Shown here: piece after piece, positions 20,967-32,107 of the stretch
How the letters are laid out: the number at the start of each line of letters is the position of its first letter
How positions within the stretch are numbered: position 1 is the stretch's first letter
NCBI GenBank assembly: GCA_963989385.1
Contig: OZ022508.1
Span: 50,507,087-50,571,086 of the forward strand
Direction: 5' to 3'
DNA: 64,000 bases
Source: Ctena decussata
Taxonomy: Eukaryota > Mollusca > Bivalvia > Lucinida > Lucinidae
The notes under the pieces: generated by a model
What the model was told of the DNA's origin: nothing
Databases searched by the model: none
Seen by the model: the letters and a program-made list of their open reading frames with translations, nothing else
Made by a program: the position numbers and the translations under genes

Positions 20967-21604
20967 CGAGAATTTTAATACACCCACAGTAATGAAAGCA
21001 TTAAGTTTTGTAAATATATTATTAGAAAGTGTATGATATGGGCACGCATTAATAAGATTTTAAGGAAAGCCTACAAATGCATTCACAGAGCCGAACTACC
21101 TGTGCAAGACTCAAAAATATTACCCGTGACCCATCCATAGACAACGAAAACTGCAAACTGACCACTGAAAAATAGTCAAATTAGTATTTAACATATTTCA
21201 GCGGAGGTCAGTTTGAAACATTACCTTCCGTGTTAATACTCAATGAAATTTCGTGCGGTGAAAAGTGCCGATACCTCCTGGCTTTTGCAGCAAGCCATTA
21301 TATAAGAATCTTTCTATGCACGCCGTATTTTTCCATACTGCCTCGAGCAAAGTAAAAAAAGTCATTGCTATCTCTATTTTTCTCAGATTTTTAAGCTCTT
21401 ATTTTTCTCCAATTAGTATAAATGTGACATTTTTTTCTCTTCAATGCACTATAATGGCTCTAACAGGCTTGGGACCATGAAAATTAGTTCAAGCCAGGGG
21501 CATTTCTAGCCATCCACTTAGTTTCTACTCAAAGTAACCTCTAGGGACTCACAGGAAGGAGTTCTAGTCAGGCAGGGTTGACAAGTCATCAGGGTTCGAA
21601 CCAC

Positions 21605-21890
21605 TGAGGCGTGGTAATCGAGTGGTTAGAGTGGCTCGGTCATTGTGCAGAAAGTCGCCGGAAGGTCGTGAGTTCACGGTTCACTGTCGCCATCCGACGA
21701 CTGGAAAACTCTCTCTGTCAACCCAGCTACTGCTAATGGGTACCTTTTTCGAATCAGGGAAGGATAAGGCAGCGAAAGGAGAGAGATGGGCTCCGTCTTT
21801 CATCAGCTGTGCCAAAGATACAGTGGGCCTCTAACCCCCACTGCCCCTACGGCTATTAGGCTTTGGGAGTCCTTTACCTTTTTTACCCGT
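21605..21890 (+). mobile_element. Probable tRNA-derived SINE (Ser/Leu-like head)
   Basis: GGCGTGGTAATCGAGTGGTT followed by AGAGTGGCTCGG resembles a type-II tRNA 5' half with A-box. A weak B-box-like GGTCGTGAGTTCACGGTTC follows near 21663-21681. The body ends in GGGAGTCCTTTACC and a T-run. Target-site duplication not identified. It lies within the 4.26-kb TIR element, so it probably inserted there. Confidence 0.6.
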
Positions 21891-21899
21891 CCATAATTT

Positions 21900-22990
21900 C
21901 ACGTGATTTACGTGGATGAGAGTTTCAGAAAGACGACTACACACAGAAGCCTAAATGTCATTCAGTACGTGTACGTCATATCTTACACGTACTGAAGTTA
22001 GTTAGTTTTCCCTCGTTTTGATCAACGATAAACTATCAATATCGATGATGGAATCGAATAAACTATATTTGCCCCAAAGTACATTTTTGCACAAAACAGT
22101 AAAGACTTACTGCGACTGAAACTTTAATAAACTGATCATAACTTTCCCAAGAATTAGTATTGTCGAGCAGGACATAAAACGTCAATCAATAAAGAATAGT
22201 CAGTAAATTACCAGACAGACAGTAACTTTATTCACTCACAGTACATGTAAACATGACATAATGAGGAATTACTTCAGTACTAGTCTAATACCATTATTAT
22301 GATACTGTAGCAGAACATATGACAAATCAGAAGAAACAGTATTGGCGTAACCAATTTAATAGTGATCCATGTATAGCTTGAGACGTTTATAGCTAAGTTT
22401 AAGCAAAAGAAAATAGCTAAGTTTAAAAGACATTGTGAAGTTTGAAAGAAGTCAAATGCTGAACCTAGCTATCGCATGCGTAACCAGGAAAAATTGACAT
22501 GGGGACTTTTCCTTAAAAATAGGCAAACCAAAAGTGTTGAAATAAGCTTAACAGATATTATATGGAGTCATTTGATATTCCAATGACTTAATCAGTGCAA
22601 AATATTCAACATATAATGGCTCAAAGCAGTAATCCTTGATTTCTCTTGCAGTCTGGTTTCAAGCAAATATTATCCGCCAGACCTGCATTTGTCAACTTTA
22701 GAAACTCCAGAATTATACTGGGCACAGTTTTACTGCACATATGACAGGCTGAAATTAATTTCTTCTTATTTTCAATGATTACATGCAGAACCAAACTTTC
22801 GAGATCAATTATGCATGCATGTCAAAAGAATTCTTAGATTTAGCAAAATGTAAAGGTATTACATACCTCACTTTCTGTTTAAAATATCCGCGCACCGTCT
22901 AATTTGCAGAACATATGTACACAAATGTCAGATTTAGCGGATAAATGTGTTGCTTACCTCATGTATAATCCAGTCCGAACAGGTGAAAGT
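21900..22990. other. Unassigned interior of the 4.26-kb TIR element
   Basis: AT-rich DNA with stops in all frames and no recognised motif. Confidence 0.4.
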
Positions 22991-23250
22991 TTCGGAGGAG
23001 GGAATAAAAATGACAAAATCAAGACAACGCTTCATCAAATCCTTCGGCATACAAAGAAAACAATGTGTTAGCAACAAAATAGCATTCGCATATTTTAAAG
23101 AGAACATTATCTAAGAAAATAAATCGTCTTCTTACACTAACGATTATCGTTTGTTTACCTTTTTGGCTCCTCTTCTACGTCACCGGAAAGCGATCTAACG
23201 GATTGCTTTGCTTAACCGCCGGTTCCGCATGGGACTGATTGTCAGGCGTG

Positions 23251-23895
23251 ATAAATGTTGTACCTCTGTAGTTCCTGTTTTCTTGTAAAAATGGATGCTT
23301 ACATACAGTGCTTGGATGCTTGCATACATCTTGTGAAATGTTAGTTCTTGAACATTTTACACTGTGAACATGAATACAATTACAGAACCAATAAAGATGT
23401 ATTCTTCTCTTACGTTTTTTCCTATAAATTCATCTACATACTTTATAGTTTATACATGTTTCTGCTTAGCCTGACTCCAGTCGAATCTGTATATTAATCT
23501 GATGTATGTTCTATGTTTCTTTGCAAGAGATATATCAACCATGACTAGTTTCTGCTTTGCACAGACCGCTTTCTTTCTGCCTAATAGTATACATTTGATG
23601 TTCAGGAGAAGAGCTCTATAAGCTATCTGGTCCTTTTTTCAGTGTGAAGTTATGTTTTTGTATTTTGTGAGGAACATTCTTGAAAATAAAATATGTTTAT
23701 CTGGACGCATCTCTTCAAATGGAGTCTACTCTTCAAGAATAGAATTTGATCCTAGAGGAGCGATTTTTTCGATTTAAGAGTTGAGAATAAGGAAAAAAAA
23801 AACTAAAAGAGTTACTTCGTCTGCGAGTATCCATTAACCTTAATACTGTTTATTACAAGTACTTAAATAGCGTCCCTTTCACAAAATGCAACGCC
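23251..23895 (+). repeat. Duplicated segment copy A, right half (paralogue 36264-36831)
   Basis: From ATAAATGTTGTAC onward this matches 36264-36831. Shared landmarks are TGCTTGGATGCTT, TACATGTTTCTGCTTAGCCTG, CATGACTAGTTTCTGC, CAAATGGAGTC and GTTACTTCGTCTGCGAGTAT. Copy A is slightly longer because of small indels. The homology ends near AAATGCAACGC. Confidence 0.85.
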
Positions 23896-24174
23896 CCGAG
23901 GCGTTTTAACATAGTTCGATACCTTTGGAGACGTCATGGGTAAAAACTCGAAATACTTTGAATTTTGATGAAACGTGACTCTAACAAGTCGCACTTTTGA
24001 TGGTATTATTTGTTTTGGGGTTCCTTTTATATTTAAGGCGCTATCTAACGTAATATGGTGTTTCTTATAAAAAAAATAACGTTTTGCACCATATCTTGCG
24101 TATTCCCAGTCGGATTTTGTTTTCAACAGTGTTTTTTTTTATCTCTCTGTTATTTGTTTTATATGTTCTGCGAA

Positions 24175-24260
24175 AAGTGAGAATCGGTACAATTCCGGAA
24201 TTGTACTGCGCAAAGTAGGAATTCTCACTTTGTGTCACAATTCCGGAATTGCACCGGTAC
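24175..24260. repeat. Nested palindromes built on CAATTCCGGAATTG
   Basis: GTACAATTCCGGAATTGTAC at 24187-24206 is a perfect 20-bp palindrome, enclosed by AAGTGAGAAT (24175-24184) and ATTCTCACTT (24221-24230). A second 14-bp palindrome, CAATTCCGGAATTG, lies at 24238-24251. The arrangement could fold as a cruciform; it may be part of a fold-back repeat. No role is known. Confidence 0.85.
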
Positions 24261-24681
24261 ACATCTAGAATTGCGCAAGGGATTTTATGGCTTATCGAAC
24301 AGGTAAATATTTCTGCGCAAAGTGGGAATCGAATATAGTTTTAGGTGGGCAAATTAGAGTTAAAAAATAAACTTTGGACCTCTGGTGGTTCTGAAGTAAA
24401 TCGCCTTAGACCTAGATAAAACGATAACCATTAGATAATCCCACATTGAACTTGTTTTGCTCATGTTATCACATCTGGCATGAATCTTTTATTACTGAGC
24501 TCGGCTGTACGGAAGAGCTATTGCCATCACAACGGCGACGGCCTTAGCGTCCCACTTTACCATGGTAAAGGTCAGGACAATATATTCCTGTACGTTGCCA
24601 AGTCTTGTGTTGTTATACAAAACTTTATTTTTCTCCAGTTTTTACATAGTTAATAGGGTTAAAAGTAGCTATGAGTATTTA

Positions 24682-24906
24682 TGAGCCGCGACACGACAAA
24701 AGAAACAAAGTGGCATGTGCGCCCCGCGAAGACTCAGATCAGTTTGGGCATCCACCCAGTCTGATTAGAGTTCTCCGCTGTCAGCATGGAAGTAGCTTGG
24801 ACCCTTAGCTACCCCTTGAATGCACAGCGATGACTCTGATCAGAATGTGCGGATGTCTTCGCTGGGCGCACATGCCACTTTGTTGATTTTGTCGTGTCGC
24901 GGCTCA
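24682..24906. mobile_element. Fold-back MITE, GAGCCGCGACACGAC family, copy 1
   Basis: The first 43 bp and the last 43 bp are inverted repeats with two mismatches, beginning TGAGCCGCGACACGACAAAA. Weaker pairing continues inward (GCGAAGAC, CTGATCAG), so nearly the whole 225 bp could fold as a hairpin. A second copy lies at 31864-32107. There is no coding capacity. A target duplication is not clear: both copies are followed by AATT-like sequence. Confidence 0.9.
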
Positions 24907-25799
24907 ATTTGTAGATGAATGGGTGCATAGGGGAAGCTGAAGCAACTCTTTCTTTTCCATTTTACGTCCCTTTAAAATGGGGATCAAATCTTCAAGGAAA
25001 GCTTTTGCTCCTCTTGAAGCAAATTCTTTCCTTTAAGGGTAGATCCCAGCGAAGCAAACATGTTTGTAAGACTGGTTTGAAAGTATGAAGTTGTTTCACG
25101 TTTCACTCTCATCGCGCCTACAAGAACACTGTTTGATAGTACATTTCTCTCTGTACTTTGGGGTTTACGAAAGCTGATGGGGCGGTCGGGTTGGGCAATG
25201 GTGCTCTGTAACTTTCATTGTCGTGGCGTCCTGCTAATTAGACTAAAATTGCACGAGCGCCTACTGTTTTTGCAGTAGGTGCAGGTGGGGATGTTCTCCC
25301 GTCATTTCTGTCCCCCTCTCTCTCTCATCGGACCGATGTAGACTGAAATACAGTCTCAGAGAGCCGTAAAACCCAAATCAACAAAACTGTTTTGTAACTC
25401 TGTAAAGAGCATTTTAGTGACATTTTATATGGCTTTTTTTAAATAAACTCGCATTAATCTGTGAAGGGTAGCACTTTCCTAACGTCAAAATAATGTTGGT
25501 TTCTTATTTAGCCCTGTTTGGTTCGTTACCAAAATAAAAATTGAAGTAATGCAAGTGCTAATAGAGAAGATTTGCGAAGGAGCTCGCCTAAAAGTTACAA
25601 AATTGTAACCCTAAGAAGGCGGATTTTCTCATAAATGACATATTGCCGCTAGGTGGTGCAGTATGGTGAAATAAAATAAACTGCATGACAAATGAACACA
25701 GTTAAAAAAACTAGACATGTTACAGACAACGATCTGAACAAGTTTCATCAAATTCCCTGATGTCGGTTTTTTTTTCATGAAATGCGACAAAGGTATCGA

Positions 25800-25915
25800 A
25801 CTATTAGGCGTTTCCGACATAAGCTACGGTACCATAACGAACGAACGTTAGCGACGATAGCATACGTTAGAAGGCGAGTTTTAGGGAGCATTCATTATTT
25901 ATTTAGCCCATCTGT
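25800..25915 (+). repeat. Dispersed repeat, inverted partner at 32255-32372
   Basis: GACATAAGCTACGGTAC, AACGAACGTTAGC and the following CATTCATTATTT block recur in reverse complement at 32255-32372. Both loci lie 0.2-0.9 kb beyond a copy of the GAGCCGCGACACGAC fold-back MITE. Confidence 0.7.
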
Positions 25916-25979
25916 ATAAGTGCTAAATATGCTTGTAATAGTGTCTCGCCGTAGGACGAAAACTATCTTCAGCTGCGGA

Positions 25980-26130
25980 CGACCATATCAGCCTGCACAT
26001 ATGCGCAGGTTAGTCAGGACATATGCAATATCTGATAGCTGCAAGATTTCATTAATGTTTAGGCGAACTGCGCTCGCTATAGCGAGATGTACCCATGCGC
26101 AGGTTAGGTTTAGTATCAGCAGATCGTATC
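25980..26130. repeat. Repeated CATATGCGCAGGTTAG / CCATGCGCAGGTTAG motif region
   Basis: CATATGCGCAGGTTAG (about 25997) and CCATGCGCAGGTTAG (about 26093) are direct repeats about 96 bp apart. A related CACATGCGCAGGCTAG lies at about 44685. Overlapping open frames on both strands are low-quality. Confidence 0.4.
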
Positions 26131-26249
26131 CAGAAATTCGCGCAGTGCATCCTAAACATTGTATAAATGTATCACTATCAAGCGTAACCAACATAAAGTA
26201 TTAACAATATATACATGTATTCTCATTGTTTACCTATGCTCATTATGTA

Positions 26250-26855
26250 TATGAGCAAGTCTCTGTGAAAACCGGGCTTAATGACATAAGAACAAAAAAT
26301 TAACTAACTGCATCACTGAAAAGTATTACTTTTTCTAAACATTTCCTGAAATTTTGAGATGGTTACCACTATTTATTACTGAGATATAGACTTTAGAAGC
26401 AAACAGGTAGTGCAGTTTCTTTATCGTCATGCAAGTATGTTGTGACGTCAACGTCACTACGTTTGTTTGAACGCGCTTTCTGTGCTTGTTACACAAAATA
26501 ACTCGGAAAAAAAGTGTTTTTTCTAATTTTCATTTTGTATTTCATAGTACACACATGACAATTTGCCTGACTTAACATTCTTTCTCAAATGATAGGTCTT
26601 TGTGCTGGTATACCATCTGTTTTCAAGGCTTTGGGGTTACCGTGGAATAAGCGTTGCCATGGCAACATATGTCATATTTATGACTGGATTTTGTCTGAAT
26701 TCATAGGCTTTTTGTCATATCTCAACGCCTAAGGTATTTTCTTGGAAATAAGTATAGGTCCGAAAAATCATTAGTTTTGGTGTTTTTCATCCGTTCACAA
26801 CGTACTTGTTACGTAATGTCATTAAGCCCGGTTTCCACAGAGAACGGCTCATATG
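26250..26855. mobile_element. MITE-like element with CCGGGCTTAATGACAT ends
   Basis: ATGAGCAAGTCTCTGTGAAA then ACCGGGCTTAATGACAT (26251-26286) is matched by ATGTCATTAAGCCCGGT then TTCCACAGAGAACGGCTCAT (26816-26852), an inverted repeat of about 36 bp with few mismatches enclosing 606 bp. The interior includes GTGACGTCAACGTCAC near 26441. No coding frame. Superfamily not assigned. Confidence 0.8.
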
Positions 26856-26947
26856 AATGCTTGTTTTGTGTTAGTATCACTGTGTATCAAGCGCTTTCAC
26901 ATACTTGCAAAGAGAATTAGGAAAAGAAAAAGACGAAGGCAAAATAA

Positions 26948-26970
26948 AATTTATATATATATATATATAA
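26948..26970. repeat. (AT)n microsatellite
   Basis: A short TATATATATATATATA tract of about 20 bp. Confidence 0.85.
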
Positions 26971-27794
26971 AAAAGAGTCCGAATGCTGCACATACTGCAG
27001 TCCAATACAAGCAGTAGCTTTTACAAAAAAGCAAGCAGTAATTGGAAGCTTTTATCAAAAGGCCGTGTCCGAGGTGACACTTAAAGGCACTTTTCATGTA
27101 TTTTGGCTGTCAATAATGTGATACAAAGGTTTTATGAAAGCATTGATAATTATCAGATTACATATTCTGGGTCACATGTGTTCTTGCGTCATTTTCTTAC
27201 TTCATTTTGAAAGAGGAAACCCCGAGAATTCTTCACGTTTTACTCAATTACTTGTCGTTTCTGTATGCATTCTGTAAAAATGAAGCCCAGAGAATGTGTA
27301 ATCATGAGTACTTTCAGATAATATTACCAATTTTGTCTTGGGTTTAAAAATTGTTTGTTTTTAATATCAGGGACAAGCCATTTATTACCAGGTGGGGGGT
27401 ACAAGGCGGGGCGGATTTTTTGTGAGCTGCTTCAGTGGGAGGGGGCGGGGAAAGCATTAAGCCATGGAGCAGGGGGGTAGGGTGTTATATTTCTTTAGGC
27501 ATATGGGGGAGGGGATGGAGTCAGGATTCTTCAATCAGTCTTCATTTTAATGAAATATCTCAGATTCTGGGGCAGCCACTACTACTACATTTTCAGATTA
27601 GTTCTATTTTTTTAAACGTGTATTCATTAAAAACATTTACAACAATAACAAAAAAAATGCCGAAACAAATGGACCTTTAATCTGTATGAATAATTAACCT
27701 GTTCAAAAGACAAAATGTTCATTGTCTTATGAGGGTTTGATTGAGGTCAGTCTGACATAAAATAGATACTATGTTCATTATCATGTGAATGTAG

Positions 27795-27840
27795 GGTTGT
27801 GTGGTGGTGGTGGTGGTGTGTGTGTGGGGGGGGGGGGGGG
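27795..27840 (+). repeat. GGT/GT microsatellite running into a G-run
   Basis: GTGGTGGTGGTGGTGGTG is followed by GTGTGTGTG and a run of about 14 G. The same layout occurs at 29619-29655. Confidence 0.9.
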
Positions 27841-29204
27841 TCATTAACGTTTTGTCACTTATCTGGGGGGCGGGGTCGAAAAAAAATCTGGTGAGACAAC
27901 CTATCCCACCCAACATGATAATAAATGACCCGTCCCTTAAGTCGATCCCCAATATCAGAAACCGAAAGTAGGCTTTGATATTCTAGATCTCCATTAAATG
28001 TTGTTGCTCCGATTGTTTGAGGTTTAAACTGTAAAACTTGTCAAGTCTCAGCAAAGAGAAGAGTACCAGTTTAAAGTACTTACAAGTACGCATTCTCTAC
28101 GCTATCTTCTATAAATCTGCATTCGGGCATAGAAGCAGATTGTTGTACTGGAATTCCCAGTATGTTCTATGCCGTGAAATTCCACGTGATCATCGTCATT
28201 GATATTTACGTCGTCAAAAGCGCAAGTCATAACATTGTTTGAAATATGTAGTTTTGAGAATTGCGAAATATACAGATATATAAAATACTAAGCCATTTCG
28301 TGGAATCTTGTTAATGCTTTTAAACTTTTATGAAAAATAAAAACATATTACAAAACGCCTTTTTGCTGTAGATTGTACCGCTGGGTACATAGAGAATGTG
28401 ACGAGCCAAAGATACATCGAAATATTTGCAGCAGCTGGGACAAATTCATGACCCTCAATTCTCTAATGTTGCTTAGTTTGCAGAAATGTCCATACCTCAA
28501 AAAAGTAATATAAACTAAATCGGTCTATTGAATTTGAAAGGAGGTGTATCAATAAGATGGGTTTTCTGCATCCTACCAAAGTTTTCTTTTTTAAACTGAT
28601 GATATACTTCTGTGTAAATAGTTTATTGAACCAAATTTGATTTTGGTTGAAAGCCCTAGTTACTGAGCTATGGGTGGGATAATTCAACATGGTTTTAACC
28701 CGTCTTGTAAAACTATTCTCATTTGGTAGGAGAGTACAACAGACAGACAGTGTTTGATAAAATGATTAACAGAACATCTAAAATGAATTTCCGTATGATT
28801 TTATGCATATTTGTCTTAATTTGAACATATGTAGTCAAAAAAGACTTCCTTTGACATGTAGCATTTTTTCACATTTTTGTTCTGTATTTTCAATATTTCT
28901 TGGCGTCATTGCTAAATAATCTGACCAGTAATCATTCACCTCATGTCAAGGAAGCACCTTGACCAGGACAATTGGATGGTGTGCCCAGAATTCCACAATG
29001 ACCGAGTTTTCATGGTTGACTGCACACATAGACTTGCTTGGGAGATGATTTTCCTTCAATTTATGACCTAGAATTACGAAACTTTGGGAAAATCAATATC
29101 TTAACTGCTATACTATGCTCTACAGTCCCGCCATTAATGGTGAGGGAAAAAACATACTGGCTTCAGTGCGGATCTCGTAGGCATCTGCGTCTGTGTCTGT
29201 GTCA

Positions 29205-29500
29205 CATATTAAGTCCTTCTGTGACCTTGAAAATAAGGTCAAGGTCACCAAAATTTGATACCTTCTTAAGCTTGTCCTAATGATATATCCATGCAAGTAT
29301 CGTGGAATCTCGCTTATTGTTTCAAAAGACATCGTAGATACAGGAAATTGTCACGCCTACGCAGACGCAGAAAATTTAACACTTTAAGACCTCCTGTGAC
29401 CTTGAAAATGGGGTCAGATTTAACAAAACCGAATCAGCTGTTGGGCTTGTCCTTATTGCGTTTCCAAGCAAGTTTGATCATATTGCACGGATTTAAGTCT
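29205..29500 (+). repeat. Diverged direct repeats with CTGTGACCTTGAAAAT core
   Basis: TTCTGTGACCTTGAAAAT near 29217 and TCCTGTGACCTTGAAAAT near 29392 each precede a GGTCA motif and later GCTTGTCCT and CCA(T/A)GCAAGT. A related GCGACCTTGAAAATAATGTC lies near 41872. Confidence 0.65.
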
Positions 29501-29618
29501 GGCAAAATTCCACCCATCGATTCAAGAAATGGGTACAAAGCTAACTGTCACGCTGGCGACGACACAGACGCCGACGGGACCCGCAATGAAACCAATACGT
29601 CTCCTTTCATCATAATTA

Positions 29619-29655
29619 TGTGGTGGTGGTGGTGGGGGGGGGGGGGGGGGGGGGG
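29619..29655 (+). repeat. (TGG)n followed by an uninterrupted run of about 22 G
   Basis: GTGGTGGTGGTGG runs straight into about 22 consecutive G (29634-29655), a sequence able to form G-quadruplex structures and prone to length error. It lies near the centre of the 1.7-kb inverted-repeat element. Confidence 0.9.
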
Positions 29656-30629
29656 AGAAAAATCTAGCAGATAAGATATTAATTTGGCCACAGTTTTAAC
29701 TTACTAGGTTGTAAAATTGAATGGAAACCATCTTCCAAACAAGTATGTGTTCAGTCAACCATGAAAAGTAGGTCATGGTGATATTCTGGTCACATCATCC
29801 GATTGTCCTGGTCAAGGTGCTGCCTTGACATGAGTTGGATGATTACTGGTCAGTTTATTTAGCAATGACGCCTAGAACTATTATAAAAAAAGAGATCTTA
29901 AATATCAAAAAGCTGGATGTCAAAGGAAGTCTTTTTTGTCATATGTTAAATTTAAACCAAGTAAAATGATATGAAAGCAATTTTTAGATGTCCTGTTAAT
30001 CATTGTATTACATGTTGTCTGTCTGTTGTACTCTCCTACCAAATGAGAAAATATTACAAGACAGACTAAAACCATGTAGAAGTAACCCACCTACTTCTGA
30101 CGACCCACAGCTCAGTAATTAGGGCTTTCTGTCCAAAGTTAAACATGGTTAAATAAACTAGACACACTTGAGTATACCATCAGTCAAAAGAGAAAATTTT
30201 GGTAGGATGCAGAAAACCCACGTAATCGATACCCCTCCTTTTTGTTCAACTATATTAGTTTTGTAAGTATAAAATTATCACAAATCTATTCTGTTTCAAT
30301 TCTCGTAACGACCAACCCCGAGTGGCTTATTAAAATATCACAGATATCACCCTTGATTAAAGGGTTTTTTAAGGAAAATTTTGCATTTTTGCACTGATCC
30401 GAGGGTGAATTTGTTTATTTTCAATAATCGCATAGAATCTTTGTTATGCTCATCTTCGCTAGCCAAGGATACTAAGTCCACTTTGTCCCTTACTTACCTG
30501 TAGCCGAAGGCCCATTCGCAAGTCGGATTTTCCGCAGAGCAGCAGTGACTTGTTCCCCTTGGCGCGTTATTTTTAGGCCAACTGCAAATAAGTCCTACAA
30601 CTTCGCATAATTGTTCGATGGCAGTATCT

Positions 30630-30880
30630 ATTGTTGTGTTGTTGCTTTACGTCCACGTTACACAACTATGGTCATGTCGGGACGGTCAGATTTAACCTAA
30701 CCACACTATTCGTGGGCAGGCTTAGAACTTCTATTCGGTTAATTGCACTTAGTTTCGCCTGTAACTGATTACTGCCGTTCTTGAAACAGCGGAAGGAAAA
30801 AAAAAGCATGCGGCCGGACGGGGTATCGAACCCTGGACCTCTGTGACTGTCTCTAATTGTTCACGGTAAACACGATATTT
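30630..30880 (-). mobile_element. tRNA-derived SINE (same family as 12117-12366)
   Basis: On the minus strand the B-box reads GGTTCGATACC (complement of about 30822-30832). The body shares GGTTAGGTTAAATCTGACC-like sequence, GTCCCGACATGACCATAGTT and an ACGT-AAGCA end with the SINE at 12117-12366. The tail is a CAACA-type repeat (TTGTTGTGTTGTTG on the plus strand). Confidence 0.85.
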
Positions 30881-31284
30881 TTACTGTAGACAAGGGCGCC
30901 TGTTATACGGAAAATGTTGTTATGGATAATTTGATTGGATGCGATGGGAGTTGCTTCCATCCAATGAAATGGCACATTGGGAAATTCGAATTACGATCTT
31001 TTTTCTGGGGAACATCGTTATGACAATCGAAACAACAACAACGACAGTTAGAAAGATTACCAATCCATATTCAACTTCACTTTTTATATGCCGCTTCTCA
31101 TACATGTAACGGTTGGAAAGATTTATATCTCCAAGAAGTCCGATTGACTCACAGTGCCCCGGTACTGCGGCCTTGGCTGAGTTTCGCTGAGGTGTGGGGA
31201 AAACATCGTAATACAAGAATATATATACACACACACAATTCTACATCCAGTGGATCTCATACACGGTACCAGCCGAAGGCGGAA

Positions 31285-31380
31285 TATCTCCAACAGTAAA
31301 CGAGATCCCATTGCACACAGCCTTTCATCAACACTCGTCCATCGTCTTGATATATCAAGACTGAAATACTGTTATATAGG
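31285..31380 (+). mobile_element. SINE fragment (CCAT-tailed family)
   Basis: ATCCCATTGCACACAGC, CTTTCATCA and GACTGAAATACTGTTA match the body of the SINE at 33942-34126. Head and tail are missing or degraded. Confidence 0.65.
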
Positions 31381-31726
31381 AACTAGCCTGGCTCCAGTCG
31401 AATCTGTATGTTGTTACCCTGATGGTCAAGAACTGCGACTGCTTGGGGATAGTATACACCCTAATCAATATCCGCTGATAACGCTCTACAGGGCAGTTGC
31501 TATTAGAAATGTTGCCAGATTTGAGCAGAGGCGATAGCGGTTGTTTAACACGAAACCCCGCTCCAGACGGGTGTATGAGGAGCATATTGTAAATGACATT
31601 AAAACATTTCGGTGGCTAGCAAGCATTTATAGACACTGTCGGCATTTACTGCTATCTGTAGTTGAGTTGCGTGCGGGACTAGCACGGCGGAAAACTGATT
31701 TTCTAAATACTTTGTAATGTTAGATG

Positions 31727-31821
31727 ACTTGCCATTTTGCGCCCCTTTTAACAGTGAAGCTGGGACCGCTAAATCATCAGCAGCAGGTAGGCGTTTAACC
31801 TACTCAAGCTACTGTGGCTAC
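31727..31821 (-). mobile_element. Truncated SINE with GTTAGATG target duplication
   Basis: GTTAGATG at 31719-31726 and 31822-31829 flank a 95-bp piece. On the minus strand it reads as a tRNA-like head with TAGCTTGAGTAGGTTAAACG and ends in GCAAAATGGCAAGTCATC-like tail sequence. The middle of the family consensus is missing. Confidence 0.7.
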
Positions 31822-31863
31822 GTTAGATGTAAAACATAAATATTATGTCAGTGGCCTATTGTA

Positions 31864-32107
31864 TGAGCCGCGACACGACAAAACCAAAAGTGTAGTTGTG
31901 CGCCCAGCGAAGAATCAGGTACATGTAAGCCTGGGCAGCCGCTCAGTTTGATCAGACTCTTTGATAAGTGTTCAAAAGGTAGCTAAGAGTCTAAGCTACC
32001 AGCATGCGAATAGCGAAGACTCTGATCAGACTAGGCGGATGCCCAGGCTGATTTGAGTCTGTGCTGGGCGCACAACCACATTGTTGGTTTTGTCGTGTCG
32101 CGGCTCA
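31864..32107. mobile_element. Fold-back MITE, GAGCCGCGACACGAC family, copy 2
   Basis: The element is 244 bp. Both ends carry TGAGCCGCGACACGACAAAA in inverted orientation, and pairing continues through GTTGTGCGCCCAGC to an ATCAG/CTGAT block. Copy 1 is at 24682-24906. The two copies share ends and general internal plan, but each arm pair matches itself better than the other copy in the CCAA/AAAG positions, as expected for a palindromic element. Confidence 0.9.

Larger units (their letters stand above)
18987..23250. mobile_element. 4264-bp TIR element with ATAAA duplication, no recognised transposase
   Basis: The ends are near-identical inverted repeats of about 93 bp (one substitution, one indel), starting CACGCCTGACAATCAG and ending CTGATTGTCAGGCGTG. 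Weaker inverted similarity continues for about 150 bp inward (GAATGCTATTTTGTT and TTCCCTCCTCCGAAA on both sides). ATAAA lies at 18982-18986 and 23251-23255, while the paralogous segment has one ATAAA at 36264-36268 with matching flanks, so this is a genuine insertion. The longest internal frame is 141 codons (20541-20966) and has no recognised domain; two SINE pieces lie inside. CAC ends plus a 5-bp duplication recall Transib/ProtoRAG-type elements, but the AT-rich target argues against a firm call. Confidence 0.85.
28536..30245. mobile_element. Inverted-repeat element, about 1.7 kb with 0.55-kb arms
   Basis: Positions 28536-29090 and 29680-30245 are reverse complements with moderate divergence. 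Matches include GGGTTTTCTGCATCCTACCA, CATTTGGTAGGAGAGTACAA, AAAGACTTCCTTTGACAT, CACCTTGACCAGGACAAT and TTTTCATGGTTGACTG. The 0.6-kb centre has two diverged direct repeats with (C/T)TGTGACCTTGAAAAT(A/G)(A/G)GGTCA and a TGG/G-run. No transposase frame. Two inverted copies of a common bivalve-type repeat are an alternative to a single fold-back element. Confidence 0.7.

Noticed and set aside
31250..31537. 95-codon frame as a host exon
   Set aside because: Its first third overlaps a SINE fragment, and the rest shows no recognised domain or splice evidence.
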